A stretch of DNA of 64,000 bases from CAVZXS01 sp963779325 (GCA_963779325.1 CAVZXS010000002.1:434001-498000), one strand, 5' to 3'; counted from the stretch's first letter, positions 8,474-17,510 are shown. Made by a program: numbers and translations. The notes: generated by a model from the sequence alone, not told the origin.

Positions 8474-9289
8474 TTGAAACTAATCGCTGATATACGACGG
8501 CTCTACATACCTGTTCAACCGACGGTAAGGGAATCGGCCGATCATGTAACCTACTGCGAATTTCTGCCGCACGATAAACTACTGAATTTTATTTACTGCT
8601 ATTGGCAACTTAAAACCAATCAAACGCTGACAGAGTCCTTTAATTACCGTGTTGTAGCGGATGGTTGTATTGATATTTTTTTTGAGCTCAATAACCAGAA
8701 GGAAAACTTTGTGATGGGATTTTGCAAAAAGTATACGGAGTTTCTGCTTGACAATTCTTTTAATTATATCGGCATAAGGTTTCTGCCTGCAATGTTCCCG
8801 CAGCTGTTTAAAATAAACGCCGCTGAACTGAGCAACCGTTTTGAACAGCTTGACGCCGTCGTTCCGGTCACTGCAAATTTTATTGCAAACAGTTTTAATA
8901 ATAAACAAACTCCCGCGGAAATAAAAAAAATATTGGATCATTACTTTATTCAATTGATGGCGAAGACAGATTTTAATTATGATAACAGGCTTTACGAAGC
9001 ACTTGAAATAATTTTGAAAAATGCAGGTGTAGTTGATATAGAAAAAGATTTAAATACCGGTATCAGCCCGAGACAATTGCGCAGGCTCTTTGAATATTAC
9101 ATTGGTGATACACCCAAAACATTCAGCAAAGTTGTTCGCTTTCAAAATATATTGCGGGCCAAGCCCTCTGCGCAGAGCCTGCGAAAAAATAAACTTTTTT
9201 TTGATGCGGGATATTTCGACCAGGCGCATTTTATTAAAGACTTTAAAAACTTTTACGGTGTTACACCGGCTCGGGCATTCGGCCGCTGA
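8474..9289 (+). CDS. AraC-family transcriptional regulator
   Basis: A 271-residue regulator: an N-terminal DUF6597-like sensing domain (residues about 20-150) and a C-terminal AraC double helix-turn-helix. The HTH signature is seen in GISPRQLRRLFEYYIGDTPK and FFDAGYFDQAHFIKDFKNFY followed by GVTP. The only usable start is TTG at 8474; the frame stays open back to a stop at 8384 without any ATG. It is followed by the VOC and TfoX-domain genes in the same direction, which it may control. Confidence 0.85.
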   Translation: MKLIADIRRLYIPVQPTVRESADHVTYCEFLPHDKLLNFIYCYWQLKTNQTLTESFNYRVVADGCIDIFFELNNQKENFVMGFCKKYTEFLLDNSFNYIGIRFLPAMFPQLFKINAAELSNRFEQLDAVVPVTANFIANSFNNKQTPAEIKKILDHYFIQLMAKTDFNYDNRLYEALEIILKNAGVVDIEKDLNTGISPRQLRRLFEYYIGDTPKTFSKVVRFQNILRAKPSAQSLRKNKLFFDAGYFDQAHFIKDFKNFYGVTPARAFGR

Positions 9290-9359
9290 ATATTGTCCGA
9301 AATTTACAATGTTTGTTTTATTAAAAGTTGGATTTTTGTATCGTTAAACCAAACGAACA

Positions 9360-9827
9360 ATGAAACGGCTATTTATTATTTTCACAGCCATTTGCATTTG
9401 GGTAAATGCCAATTCACAAACAACAACTAAAAATCAAAACAAAATGAAACTGAATGCAGGTGTCATTACGACTAAGTTGGCGGAGAGCAAGGTCTTTTAC
9501 ACTAACCTCTTGGGTTTTGGTGTTACATTCGAAAATGAATTTTATCTTTTGCTGCATACGCCCGACGGAAAAGAGGGAATTAGTTTTTTACTTCCCGATC
9601 ATCCCTCGCAGCAACCTTTTTTTCATAAACCGTACACAGGGCAGGGCATGTACCTGACCATTGAAGTGGACAACGTAGATAAATTATATGCAGAGCTGAA
9701 AAAGAAAGGAGCGGTCATAAAGATTGATATTCGGAATGAACCTTGGGGCGACAGGCATTTCGCCATTGAAGACCCCAACGGAATCGGTATTGATATTGTA
9801 AAATATTCGCCACCGGCACAAAAATAA
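9360..9827 (+). CDS. VOC-family (glyoxalase/bleomycin-resistance fold) protein, possibly exported
   Basis: A 155-residue protein. Residues 1-19 look like a signal peptide (MKRLFIIFTAICIWVNANSQ), followed by one vicinal-oxygen-chelate domain. The VOC pattern is seen in TKLAESKVFYTNLLGF, TIEVDNVDKLYAELKKKG and FAIEDPNGIGIDIVKY, whose last acidic residue is a usual metal ligand. VOC proteins are normally cytoplasmic. An internal ATG at 9444 (MKLNAGVITT) would give a leaderless domain, so the start is uncertain. Substrate unknown. Confidence 0.82.
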   Translation: MKRLFIIFTAICIWVNANSQTTTKNQNKMKLNAGVITTKLAESKVFYTNLLGFGVTFENEFYLLLHTPDGKEGISFLLPDHPSQQPFFHKPYTGQGMYLTIEVDNVDKLYAELKKKGAVIKIDIRNEPWGDRHFAIEDPNGIGIDIVKYSPPAQK

Positions 9828-9835
9828 ACTGAAAT

Positions 9836-10108
9836 ATGAAAACCGCAGTTTCAGATAATCTTAAAGGAGCAAAAAATATAGGGCCGACAATTGAGAAACG
9901 ATTGAATGAAATTGGCGTGTTCTCTTTAACTGATTTGGCCCGAATAACACCCGTAAAAGCTTATCAAAAAATATGTAAGCTACACCCGGGTAAAACATTT
10001 CCCGTTTGTTATTATCTATACTCGCTGCAGGGGGCCTTGTCAGGCAGGCATTGGAATGATTTGCCGGAGAAATTTAAAAAAGATCTGCTGAAAAAAGTTT
10101 CCCGGTAA
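9836..10108 (+). CDS. TfoX C-terminal domain (helix-hairpin-helix) protein
   Basis: A 90-residue stand-alone domain matching the C-terminal half of TfoX/Sxy proteins: LKGAKNIGPTIEKRLNEIGV, then SLTDLARITPVKAYQKICK. The helix-hairpin-helix-like GAKNIGPTIEKRL suggests nucleic-acid contact. It starts 9 bp after the VOC stop, so the two genes are probably cotranscribed. Stand-alone copies are common in Bacteroidota; a competence role should not be assumed. Confidence 0.82.
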   Translation: MKTAVSDNLKGAKNIGPTIEKRLNEIGVFSLTDLARITPVKAYQKICKLHPGKTFPVCYYLYSLQGALSGRHWNDLPEKFKKDLLKKVSR

Positions 10109-10133
10109 AATAAAATTAGATTTATTTTCTATG

Positions 10134-10523
10134 CTATTGCTGCGTCCAATAATCTATTACCAGTACCTTATCAAGCTGCGGTTTTAATATTTCAACAAAA
10201 GCCAGATGATCGGGATGCGGAAGATATATTGCACGGTCTTTTTCGCTTTTAAAACTTACAAAAAAGCAATGCGTAAATTCCTGATTCAAATTTTCGGGGC
10301 TGTTATTTTTGCCCCATTCAAAGGCGGCTATTTGCTTTATTTTTGACGGCAGCATACGAAAAGCGTTCTCTACTTTTTTTATATCGGCCTCCGAAGCGCT
10401 GTCTTTAAATTTAAATAAAACTGCATGGCGCAACAACTTGCCCGAAGAAGGCAATTTTTTTTGTGCATTGGCAACGGCTAAGACTGCTGTCAACAGCAGC
10501 AAGAGGGATAAAACTTTTTTCAT
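10134..10523 (-). CDS. Exported Dabb-domain (stress-responsive alpha/beta-barrel) protein
   Basis: A 129-residue protein with a signal peptide (residues 1-20, ending about VANAQ) and one dimeric alpha/beta-barrel Dabb domain. The domain shows LLRHAVLFKFKDSASEADIK, then FEWGKNNSPENLN, THCFFVSF and YLPHPDHLAFVE. The domain pattern is clear; its ligand or reaction is not known. It is convergent with the TfoX-domain gene. Confidence 0.85.
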   Translation of the reverse strand: MKKVLSLLLLLTAVLAVANAQKKLPSSGKLLRHAVLFKFKDSASEADIKKVENAFRMLPSKIKQIAAFEWGKNNSPENLNQEFTHCFFVSFKSEKDRAIYLPHPDHLAFVEILKPQLDKVLVIDYWTQQ

Positions 10524-10750
10524 AAAACTTTCTTATGTTTTACAAGATAGGAAAATTTTAGAATACCGGGAATCCTTTAGGTAAAACCGCATATATCATC
10601 TTATACCATCTTGATTTACTAAGTAGTCCAAAGCCCCCCGAACAGAACGGGCGGGGGCGGTGCGAATTACCAGTTGATCCTTAACTTAATGACATTGCCC
10701 TAAATCTCCGCCGATTGGCGGAGGGCTTACGAAAAATATTTTAATAAAAG
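10524..10750. repeat. Composite palindromic repeat (shared with 55091-55155)
   Basis: 10632-10700 carries CCCGAACAGAACGGGCGGGG followed by GCGGTGCGAATT, CAGTTGATC and TTAACTTAATGACATT. This closely parallels 55091-55155, and a partial third copy of TTAACTTAATGACATTG is at 6444-6460. At 10707-10722 there is TCCGCCGATTGGCGGA, one base different from the palindrome at 19343-19358. Confidence 0.75.
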
Positions 10751-10888
10751 ATGCGTATAATATTTGAGACAGAAAGATTGATTGTTCTTCCTTATACCAA
10801 GGATAATGCCGATAATTTTTTTGCATTGAATGGTGATGAAGAGATCATGCGTTATATGCGTCCTGCAAAATCGGGAGAGGAGGTTTGA
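10751..10888 (+). pseudogene. N-terminal fragment of a GNAT acetyltransferase
   Basis: A 45-residue remnant with the typical start of RimJ/RimL-type N-acetyltransferases (FETERLIVLPYTKDNADNFF, then EEIMRYMRP). The acetyl-CoA-binding motif region is missing. The frame ends where gaagtctgaggtcagatg-type repeat DNA begins, so the remainder was lost or replaced there. It is not expected to be functional. Confidence 0.7.
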
Positions 10889-10961
10889 AGTCTGAGGTCA
10901 GATGTTTTAAGTTGATGCAGATTTAATTCCGACTTCTTAATTCCGACCTCTGACTTCGATC
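10889..10961. repeat. Inverted gaagtctgaggtc-type repeat forming a hairpin
   Basis: GAAGTCTGAGGTCAG near 10890 faces its approximate reverse complement CCGACCTCTGACTTC near 10943-10957. It belongs to the same word family as 2400-2540. It lies just after the purB stop (purB is on the minus strand) and may act as its terminator. Confidence 0.55.
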
Positions 10962-12308
10962 TCAAAACTTCGGACTAACCCCCGTATAATTATGCGGCGT
11001 AATCTTTTTCATTTCTTTCTTTATATCCTCTTTTATTTTCAGGCTGTCAATAAATTGGTGCATTGCTTTTTTATCAACCTTAGCAGTGCCGCGGGTTAAA
11101 TCTTTTAATGCCTCGTAAGGATTCGGATAATTTTCTCTGCGTAAAATAGTTTGTATGGCTTCGGCTACTACGGGCCAGTTATCTTCAAGGTCCTGGTAAA
11201 TTTTTGCGTCGTTTAAAATTAATTTGGTTAATCCTTTTTCAATAGATTTTACAGCAATGATGGTATGCGCAAAAGGAACACCTATATTTCTTAATACGGT
11301 GGAGTCGGTTAAATCTCTTTGCAGTCGCGATACCGGCAGCTTAGCCGAGAGATGCTCGAAGATGGCATTGGCCATGGAGAAATTTCCTTCCGCATTTTCA
11401 AAATCAATAGGATTTACTTTATGCGGCATGGCCGAGGAACCCACTTCACCTTTCACGGTTTTTTGTTTAAAATATTCCATGGAGATATAGGTCCATATAT
11501 CGCGACAAAAATCAATCAGTACGGTATTGATTCTTTTCATGCTGTCGAAATGCGATGCAAGATTATCGTAGTGTTCTATTTGTGTAGTAAACTGCGAGCG
11601 GTTCAATCCTAATTTTTTATTTACAAACTCATTGGCAAATTTTATCCAATCCGTTTTAGGAAAAGCAATATGATGCGCATTAAAATTACCGGTAGCGCCG
11701 CCAAATTTTGCACTAAAGGGAATATTGATCAGTTGTTCTACCTGTGCTTCTATTCTTTCTGTAAATACCATTATCTCTTTTCCCAGTTTGGTAGGGCTGG
11801 CGGGTTGCCCGTGTGTATGTGCCAGCATGGGAATGTCTTTCCATTCGGTCGCTAATAATTTCAGTTGCGAATTTAAATTGAGAATGGCCGGCAGGTATTC
11901 GTATTCTATGGCATGCTTCCAGGAAAGCGGTATGGCCGTGTTATTAATGTCTTGTGATGTTAATCCGAAATGAATCCATTCTTTTACATCTTTACCGCCG
12001 CATTTTTCCAATTCAATTTTTAAAAAATACTCTACCGCTTTTACATCATGATTGGTTTTGTATTCAATTTGTTTTATTTCCTGTGCATCTTCGGGGCCAA
12101 AGTCTTCAGCAATTTTATTCAAATGACTGACGATTTTAGGAGAGACTTTAAATATTTTTTTATTGGCAAGGAAAAGGAAATACTCCACTTCTACTAAAAC
12201 CCGGTATTTCATCAGGGCGTATTCAGAGAAATATTCATCTAAGTGATGTACTTGTTTGCGATAGCGGCCATCGATGGCGGAAACAGCGGTAAGAGAGCTC
12301 AGTTCCAT
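10962..12308 (-). CDS. purB: Adenylosuccinate lyase
   Basis: Catalyses two fumarate-releasing steps: SAICAR to AICAR in purine synthesis and adenylosuccinate to AMP. The fumarase/aspartase superfamily signature is clear at GSSAMPHKVNPIDFENAEGN. Other motifs are THGQPASPTKLGKE and HFGLTSQDINNTA. The ATG at 12308 (MELSSLTAVSAIDGRYR) gives 448 residues, the usual length; an ATG 54 bp upstream adds a non-conserved leader. It stands alone and is divergent from mqnA. Confidence 0.95.
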   Translation of the reverse strand: MELSSLTAVSAIDGRYRKQVHHLDEYFSEYALMKYRVLVEVEYFLFLANKKIFKVSPKIVSHLNKIAEDFGPEDAQEIKQIEYKTNHDVKAVEYFLKIELEKCGGKDVKEWIHFGLTSQDINNTAIPLSWKHAIEYEYLPAILNLNSQLKLLATEWKDIPMLAHTHGQPASPTKLGKEIMVFTERIEAQVEQLINIPFSAKFGGATGNFNAHHIAFPKTDWIKFANEFVNKKLGLNRSQFTTQIEHYDNLASHFDSMKRINTVLIDFCRDIWTYISMEYFKQKTVKGEVGSSAMPHKVNPIDFENAEGNFSMANAIFEHLSAKLPVSRLQRDLTDSTVLRNIGVPFAHTIIAVKSIEKGLTKLILNDAKIYQDLEDNWPVVAEAIQTILRRENYPNPYEALKDLTRGTAKVDKKAMHQFIDSLKIKEDIKKEMKKITPHNYTGVSPKF

Positions 12309-12394
12309 GTGTGTCGTTTTGCGGTTTATTTGTTTAAGGGTTGAATGGTTTAAAGTTTTCAATCTCCGTATAATTAATATGTTCAGAAAGGAGA

Positions 12395-12484
12395 CTTATA
12401 CCGAATCGCAATGTAAAATAGCCTCCCGTACGTACGGGATGACACTTCTTGCCGCTCTCGGTATAATACCGATTCTTTTGGACT
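12395..12484. mobile_element. Short MITE-like element with TTATACCG inverted ends
   Basis: TTATACCG (about 12397-12404) and CGGTATAA (about 12459-12466) bound about 70 bp. A related copy lies at 59848-59903 between cas1 and cas2 and shares TTATACCGAATCGC and GCTCTCGGTATTATACC-like ends. The interior here carries the perfect 16-bp palindrome TCCCGTACGTACGGGA (12424-12439). A half copy, TTATACCAATCGCAAT, is at about 49193. Confidence 0.55.
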
Positions 12485-12553
12485 AAATTATAAATCAATC
12501 GGGTATTAAATCAAAAAAACACCAACCGGTAACAATAAACAAAATTGAGTTTC

Positions 12554-12561
12554 TATATTTG
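12554..12561 (+). promoter_or_regulatory. Bacteroidota -7 box (TATATTTG) upstream of mqnA
   Basis: TATATTTG matches the TAnnTTTG consensus and ends 17 nt before the proposed TTG start of mqnA. No good TTTG -33 box is present at the expected distance, so the call rests on the -7 box alone. Confidence 0.4.
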
Positions 12562-12578
12562 TTGCAAAAGTAACTGAT

Positions 12579-13322
12579 TTGGACAAGAAGGTAAAGGTTG
12601 GCATAGTAAGTTATCTGAATACAAGGCCATTGATTTACGGGTTGCGGTTGCCGCCCGTGAGTGAACAGATAGAATTGATAGAAGAGCACCCGGCGAAATT
12701 GGCCGATATGCTTATCAGCGGTGAGATTGATTTGGGATTGATACCCGTAGCCGCTATCCCGCAATTAAAAGAGCATTATATAGTAGGTGATTATTGTATA
12801 GGCACCGAAGGTGAGGTAGCATCGGTTTGTTTATTCAGCGAAGTGCCGGTGCAGGAAATTAAAAAAGTTTATTTGGACTACCAGAGCCGCTCCTCCGTAG
12901 CATTATTACAATGGTTGATGAAAGAATATTGGGGCATACATCCCGAAATTATACATGCAGCAGATGACAGTTTCAGAAAAGAAATAAAAGGCACAGCCGC
13001 CGGTTTGGTTATTGGCGACAGGGCCTTTGAACAACGAAAAGTTTCCACCTTTATATATGATCTAGGAGCTGAGTGGAGATCAATAACGGGCTTGCCCTTT
13101 GTATTTGCAGCTTGGGTAAGTAATAAACCTTTACCGGAATCATTTATAAAAACATTTAATGAGGCCAATGCATTGGGATTAAATTTTATTGATGACATTG
13201 TTGCTGCAAACGCCTTTGAATTATATGACCTGAAAAAATATTATAACCTGCACATCAGTTACAGGTTGGATGAGAGGAAAAAACGGGGGATGGAATTGTT
13301 TTTACAGCATATAAATCAATAG
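12579..13322 (+). CDS. mqnA: Menaquinone biosynthesis protein MqnA (chorismate dehydratase)
   Basis: A 247-residue periplasmic-binding-protein-like enzyme that converts chorismate to 3-enolpyruvylbenzoate, the first step of the futalosine menaquinone route. Hallmarks are VGIVSYLNTRPLIYGL, the segment GEIDLGLIPVAAIPQ, and VYLDYQSRSSVALLQWLM. The start is TTG at 12579; no ATG lies in frame before residue 44. The gene suggests a menaquinone-respiring organism lacking or supplementing the classical Men pathway; the other mqn genes are elsewhere. Confidence 0.92.
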   Translation: MDKKVKVGIVSYLNTRPLIYGLRLPPVSEQIELIEEHPAKLADMLISGEIDLGLIPVAAIPQLKEHYIVGDYCIGTEGEVASVCLFSEVPVQEIKKVYLDYQSRSSVALLQWLMKEYWGIHPEIIHAADDSFRKEIKGTAAGLVIGDRAFEQRKVSTFIYDLGAEWRSITGLPFVFAAWVSNKPLPESFIKTFNEANALGLNFIDDIVAANAFELYDLKKYYNLHISYRLDERKKRGMELFLQHINQ

Positions 13323-13347
13323 TATATTTTTGCAAAAATCTTTGTGA

Positions 13348-14460
13348 ATGAAGAAAGCTCTCATTACCGGCATTACAGGACAGGACGGCGCTTATCTCGC
13401 TGAATTTTTACTGAAAAAAGGATATGAAGTGCATGGCATTAAACGTCGCTCTTCTTTACTCAATACGGAGCGGATTGATCATTTGTATCTTGATCCGCAT
13501 GAGCCGAATGTAAAAATGCGATTGCATTACGGCGATCTGACCGACTCTACCAATATTATACGCATAGTACAGCAGGTACAGCCCGATGAAATTTACAACC
13601 TCGGTGCTATGAGCCACGTGCAGGTTAGTTTTGAAGAGCCCGAGTATGTAGCTAATACAGACGCGGTGGGTACATTACGACTGTTGGAAGCTATTCGTAT
13701 TTTGGGGTTGGAAAAAAAGACGAGAATTTACCAGGCCTCTACTTCCGAATTGTATGGTAAAGTACAGGAGACGCCGCAAAGCGAAACGACTCCCTTTTAT
13801 CCGCGTTCGCCATATGGTGTTGCCAAAATGTATGCTTATTGGATAACGGTAAATTATCGTGAAGCTTACGGTATGTTTGCCTGCAATGGTATCTTATTTA
13901 ATCATGAAAGTCCTGTACGAGGAGAAACTTTTGTAACAAGAAAAATAACAAGAGGAATAGCGGAGATAGTTTTGGGATTGAAAAATAGATTATGGTTGGG
14001 AAATCTTAATGCTAAAAGGGATTGGGGCCATGCCAAAGATTATGTGGAAGCTATGTGGCTGATGTTGCAGCAGGAAAAGCCGGAAGACTTTGTAATAGCT
14101 ACCGGTATTACTACGGCTGTAAGAGATTTTGTAAAAATGGCTTTTCATCATGCAGGCGTTGAAGTGGGTTTTGAAGGAAAGGACGAAAATGAAAAAGGTA
14201 TTGTGGTAAATGTTTTGAATAAGGAAATAAAATTGAAAAAAGGCGATGTTGTTCTTGCAATTGATAAACGCTATTTTCGTCCTACCGAAGTGGATTTACT
14301 GTTGGGAAACCCGACCAAAGCAAAAGAAAAATTGGGATGGGTGGCTAAATGCAGCGTTGATGAATTGGCAAAAGAAATGATTGAAGCTGATATAGAGCTT
14401 TTCAGAAAAAAAGTATTATTAAAACAATCAGGATTTACCACACCGAATCAATACGAATAA
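13348..14460 (+). CDS. gmd: GDP-mannose 4,6-dehydratase
   Basis: Converts GDP-D-mannose to GDP-4-keto-6-deoxy-D-mannose, the precursor of GDP-fucose and related sugars. It is a short-chain dehydrogenase-type enzyme of 370 residues with the NADP-binding start ALITGITGQDGAYLAEFLLK. The catalytic region is STSELYGKVQETPQSE, with Tyr-x-x-x-Lys in SPYGVAKMYAYW. The NHESPVRGETFVTRK segment is diagnostic for Gmd. Its stop overlaps the start of fcl by one base, so the two form an operon at the head of the polysaccharide locus. Confidence 0.97.
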   Translation: MKKALITGITGQDGAYLAEFLLKKGYEVHGIKRRSSLLNTERIDHLYLDPHEPNVKMRLHYGDLTDSTNIIRIVQQVQPDEIYNLGAMSHVQVSFEEPEYVANTDAVGTLRLLEAIRILGLEKKTRIYQASTSELYGKVQETPQSETTPFYPRSPYGVAKMYAYWITVNYREAYGMFACNGILFNHESPVRGETFVTRKITRGIAEIVLGLKNRLWLGNLNAKRDWGHAKDYVEAMWLMLQQEKPEDFVIATGITTAVRDFVKMAFHHAGVEVGFEGKDENEKGIVVNVLNKEIKLKKGDVVLAIDKRYFRPTEVDLLLGNPTKAKEKLGWVAKCSVDELAKEMIEADIELFRKKVLLKQSGFTTPNQYE

Positions 14461-15447
14461 TGGAAAAAGGGGATAAAATTTTTATAGCAGGTCACAGGGG
14501 AATGGTTGGCAGCGCTATTGTAAGAAAATTACAACAGGAAGGTTTCGCCAATCTTATTTTAAAAACATCCGCTGAATTGGATTTAAGAAACCAGCAACAG
14601 GTAAATGATTTTTTTGCCGTTGAAAAACCGGCGTATGTTTTTTTAGCAGCAGCAAGGGTAGGAGGTATTGTTGCCAATAATACCTACCGTGCCGAATTTT
14701 TGTATGATAACCTGATGATGGAGTCAAATATTATTCATGCAGCTTACGTAAATAAATCAGAAAAATTATTGTTTCTCGGAAGCTCTTGCATCTATCCTAA
14801 GTTGGCACCGCAACCGTTGAAAGAAGAATATTTGCTGACCGGTTTGCTGGAACATACAAACGAACCTTATGCTGTTTCTAAAATTGCCGGTATAAAATTA
14901 TGCGAAGCATACAGGGATCAGTACGGTTGCAATTTTATAGCTGCCATGCCTACTAATTTATATGGTGAGGGAGATAATTATCATCCTACCAATTCACATG
15001 TTATACCGGGGTTGCTGCGCAAGTTTCATGAGGCCAAAGAAAATAAAAAAGATTTTGTAGAAATATGGGGCACCGGTTCGCCGCTGCGTGAGTTTATGTA
15101 TGTAGATGACCTGGCCGATGCCTGTTTTTTCCTGATGCAAAAGTATAATGACCGGAAGTCGCCGCTGCGTGAGTTTATGTATGTAGATGACTTGGCCGAT
15201 GCATGTGAGCGCAAACAATCTTTTTATTAATGTAGGAACGGGTGAAGAGTTAACTATTAAAGAATTGGCCTTACTGATAAAAGAAATTACCGGCTATACC
15301 GGTGAAATAAAATTTGATACAACAAAACCCGATGGTACACCGAGGAAACTGATGGATCATACAAGATTGGAAAGTATGGGATGGAAACACAAAGTGAGTT
15401 TGAAAGAAGGACTGAAGGTGGCTTATAAATTATTTTCTCAAGCTTAG
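14460..15447 (+). pseudogene. fcl: GDP-L-fucose synthase, disrupted by an internal partial duplication
   Basis: Epimerase/reductase that would turn the Gmd product into GDP-L-fucose. The N-terminal part is normal (FIAGHRGMVGSAIVRKL, GSSCIYPKLAPQPLKEEYLL, PYAVSKIAGIKLCEAY). A 48-bp segment encoding SPLREFMYVDDLADAC occurs twice, at 15078-15125 and 15159-15206, offset by 81 bp with two differences. The extra copy shifts the frame, and the first frame stops at 15230. The C-terminal 80 or so residues (NNLFINVGTGEELTIKELA onwards) continue in another frame to 15447. Removing about 52 bp restores a 311-residue enzyme. Confidence 0.88.
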
Positions 15448-15500
15448 TTGTTTTAGCTAAATGCAATTTGATTTTTGATTTGCCTAAATTACGATTGAAT

Positions 15501-16277
15501 ATGAAAGTAGTAATCTTCGCCGGTGGTCTTGGTACCCGAATTTCCGAAGAAACGGATACACGCCCCAAGCCCATGGTGGAAATTGGCGGTAAGCCGATCC
15601 TTTGGCATATTATGAAGACTTACAGCCATTATGGTTTTAATGATTTTATTGTTTGCCTCGGTTATAAAGGATATGTGATTAAGGAATATTTTATGAACTA
15701 CTTCATACATAATTCGGATGTGACAATTGATTTGGCGGCTAATAAAACAGAGATTCACGGTACCCGTTCCGAAGCATTTAAAGTGACATTGGTAGAAACG
15801 GGTTCGGATACAAAAACTGCGGGCCGTCTGCAACAGGTACAAAAATATATTGGCGATGAGGATTTCATGCTTACGTATGGTGATGGTGTTTGTGATGTAG
15901 ATATAAAAAAATTACTGAGCTTTCATCAATCGCACGGCAAAACAGCTACCGTTACTTCTATTCAATTAGATGCACGATTTGGCGGTATGGATTTGGCGGA
16001 AGATGGCAGCGTGGTTTCTTTTCGTGAAAAAGCAAAGGACGAAAGCAAATGGATTAACGGGGGTTATTTTGTTTTAAAGCCGGATGTATTCAACTATTTG
16101 AAAGGTGATATGAGTAATATGATGTGGGAAGATGAACCGTTGGAGAAATTGACCAATGATAAAGAATTAGTTGCCTTTAAGCATACCGGTTTTTGGAAAC
16201 CCATGGATGCTTTGAGGGATAAATTAGAATTGGAAGAACTTTGGAAAACTAATCGTGCAAAATGGAAGGTCTGGTAA
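15501..16277 (+). CDS. rfbF: Glucose-1-phosphate cytidylyltransferase
   Basis: Makes CDP-glucose from CTP and glucose-1-phosphate, the entry point to CDP-deoxysugars. The nucleotidyltransferase signature GGLGTRISEETDTRPKPMVE lies at the N-terminus. RfbF-type features are GGKPILWHIMKTYSHYGFN, YGDGVCDVDI and HTGFWKPMDALRDK. The ATG at 15501 gives 258 residues, the family norm; a start 33 bp earlier only adds residues. It is followed by rfbG after a 150-bp gap that holds a palindromic insertion. Confidence 0.95.
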   Translation: MKVVIFAGGLGTRISEETDTRPKPMVEIGGKPILWHIMKTYSHYGFNDFIVCLGYKGYVIKEYFMNYFIHNSDVTIDLAANKTEIHGTRSEAFKVTLVETGSDTKTAGRLQQVQKYIGDEDFMLTYGDGVCDVDIKKLLSFHQSHGKTATVTSIQLDARFGGMDLAEDGSVVSFREKAKDESKWINGGYFVLKPDVFNYLKGDMSNMMWEDEPLEKLTNDKELVAFKHTGFWKPMDALRDKLELEELWKTNRAKWKVW

Positions 16278-16383
16278 ATGGGTTAAGTCAGCAAATTGGA
16301 AACATAGGATTATCTTTTAAAGAAATTAATTAACACAGGTATATTTTAAATTATAAATGCAGGTTCTCTAATTCCCCTTTAGG

Positions 16384-16407
16384 CCCGCCCGTACCGGTAC
16401 GGGCGGG
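16384..16407. repeat. Perfect 24-bp GC-rich palindrome between rfbF and rfbG
   Basis: CCCGCCCGTACC is followed directly by its reverse complement GGTACGGGCGGG. It sits inside a weaker C-run/G-run hairpin (CCCCTTTAG ... GGGGGTTAGGGG), as if inserted in its loop. Its ends match the CCCG...CGGG palindromes elsewhere in the window. Confidence 0.8.
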
Positions 16408-16427
16408 GGTTAGGGGCATCAAGCAAA

Positions 16428-17510
16428 ATGGAAAGTGTGGTAAATCATTCAATCGAATCATATTATAAAGGCAAAAAAGTTTTTGTAACGGGCCATACCG
16501 GTTTTAAGGGTGCCTGGTTTATTACTTGGTTACATTTATTGGGTGCAAAAGTGAAAGGATATTCATTGCCGCCCGAAGATGATAATTCTCTTTTTTCAAT
16601 TATCTCTCCGCATATAGAATTTGAAAACATTTTTGGTGATATCCTGGATAAGAAAAAATTGCAAACTGAATTAGAAAATTTTCAACCTGATTTTGTTTTT
16701 CATTTGGCTGCGCAGGCATTGGTAAGGCGTTCTTACGAAATACCTGCTGAAACTTTTGAAGTGAATGTTGCAGGTACGGCCAATGTATTGGAAGCGGTAA
16801 ATAAATTGCCCGGCAAATGCACGGTGGTGATTGTTACTACTGATAAAGTATATGAGAACAGGGAAACCGATTATCATTATAAAGAAGAAGATGTCTTGGG
16901 CGGCTATGATCCTTACAGTGCATCCAAGGCCGCTGCTGAAATTGTTGTCAGCTCTTTCAGAAATTCTTTTTTTAATATAAAAAATTACAGCGTTCATCAA
17001 AAAGCGATTGTAAGTGCAAGAGCAGGGAATGTAATTGGCGGTGGTGACAGAAGTACTGACAGGATCATCCCGGATATTATTCGTTCATTGGAAAATAATA
17101 TTCCCGTTGAAGTAAGAAACCCTTTGGCAGTGAGACCTTGGCAGCATGTTTTGGAACCGCTGAACGGTTACCTTTTAGCCGGTATGTTGTTGGATACGGA
17201 TGCAGGTATATTTTCCGGAGCCTACAATTTCGGTCCTTTAGCAAATGATCATTTGCCTGTAAAAGAATTGGTAGAAAAAGCAATTGAATATTGGGGAAGC
17301 GGAACTTGGGCAGATAAATCTGATCCCGGACAACCGCATGAAGCAGGCCTGTTGCAATTGGATATAACCAAAGCCAAAAAGATATTAAACTGGCATCCAA
17401 AACTAACAAGTAAGGAAGCGGTAGAGTGGACGATAAATTGGTACAAGCAATCGCCTGTGAATATTTTTCAATTTACTTTGGATCAAATAAAAATCTATCA
17501 GCAAAAATGA
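16428..17510 (+). CDS. rfbG: CDP-glucose 4,6-dehydratase
   Basis: Converts CDP-D-glucose to CDP-4-keto-6-deoxyglucose. A 360-residue SDR enzyme with the NAD-binding start VFVTGHTGFKGAWFITWL. Its characteristic HLAAQALVRRSYEIPAETFE segment is followed by VTTDKVYENRE, YDPYSASKAAAE (catalytic Tyr and Lys) and ARAGNVIGGGDRSTDRIIPD. The last codon overlaps the next gene's start (ATGA), so translation is probably coupled to the epimerase. Confidence 0.95.
   Translation: MESVVNHSIESYYKGKKVFVTGHTGFKGAWFITWLHLLGAKVKGYSLPPEDDNSLFSIISPHIEFENIFGDILDKKKLQTELENFQPDFVFHLAAQALVRRSYEIPAETFEVNVAGTANVLEAVNKLPGKCTVVIVTTDKVYENRETDYHYKEEDVLGGYDPYSASKAAAEIVVSSFRNSFFNIKNYSVHQKAIVSARAGNVIGGGDRSTDRIIPDIIRSLENNIPVEVRNPLAVRPWQHVLEPLNGYLLAGMLLDTDAGIFSGAYNFGPLANDHLPVKELVEKAIEYWGSGTWADKSDPGQPHEAGLLQLDITKAKKILNWHPKLTSKEAVEWTINWYKQSPVNIFQFTLDQIKIYQQK

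Noticed and set aside
14994..15218. Minus-strand frames with repeated IYIHKLTQRR-type peptide
   Set aside because: They are reverse-strand shadows of the duplicated fcl segment.
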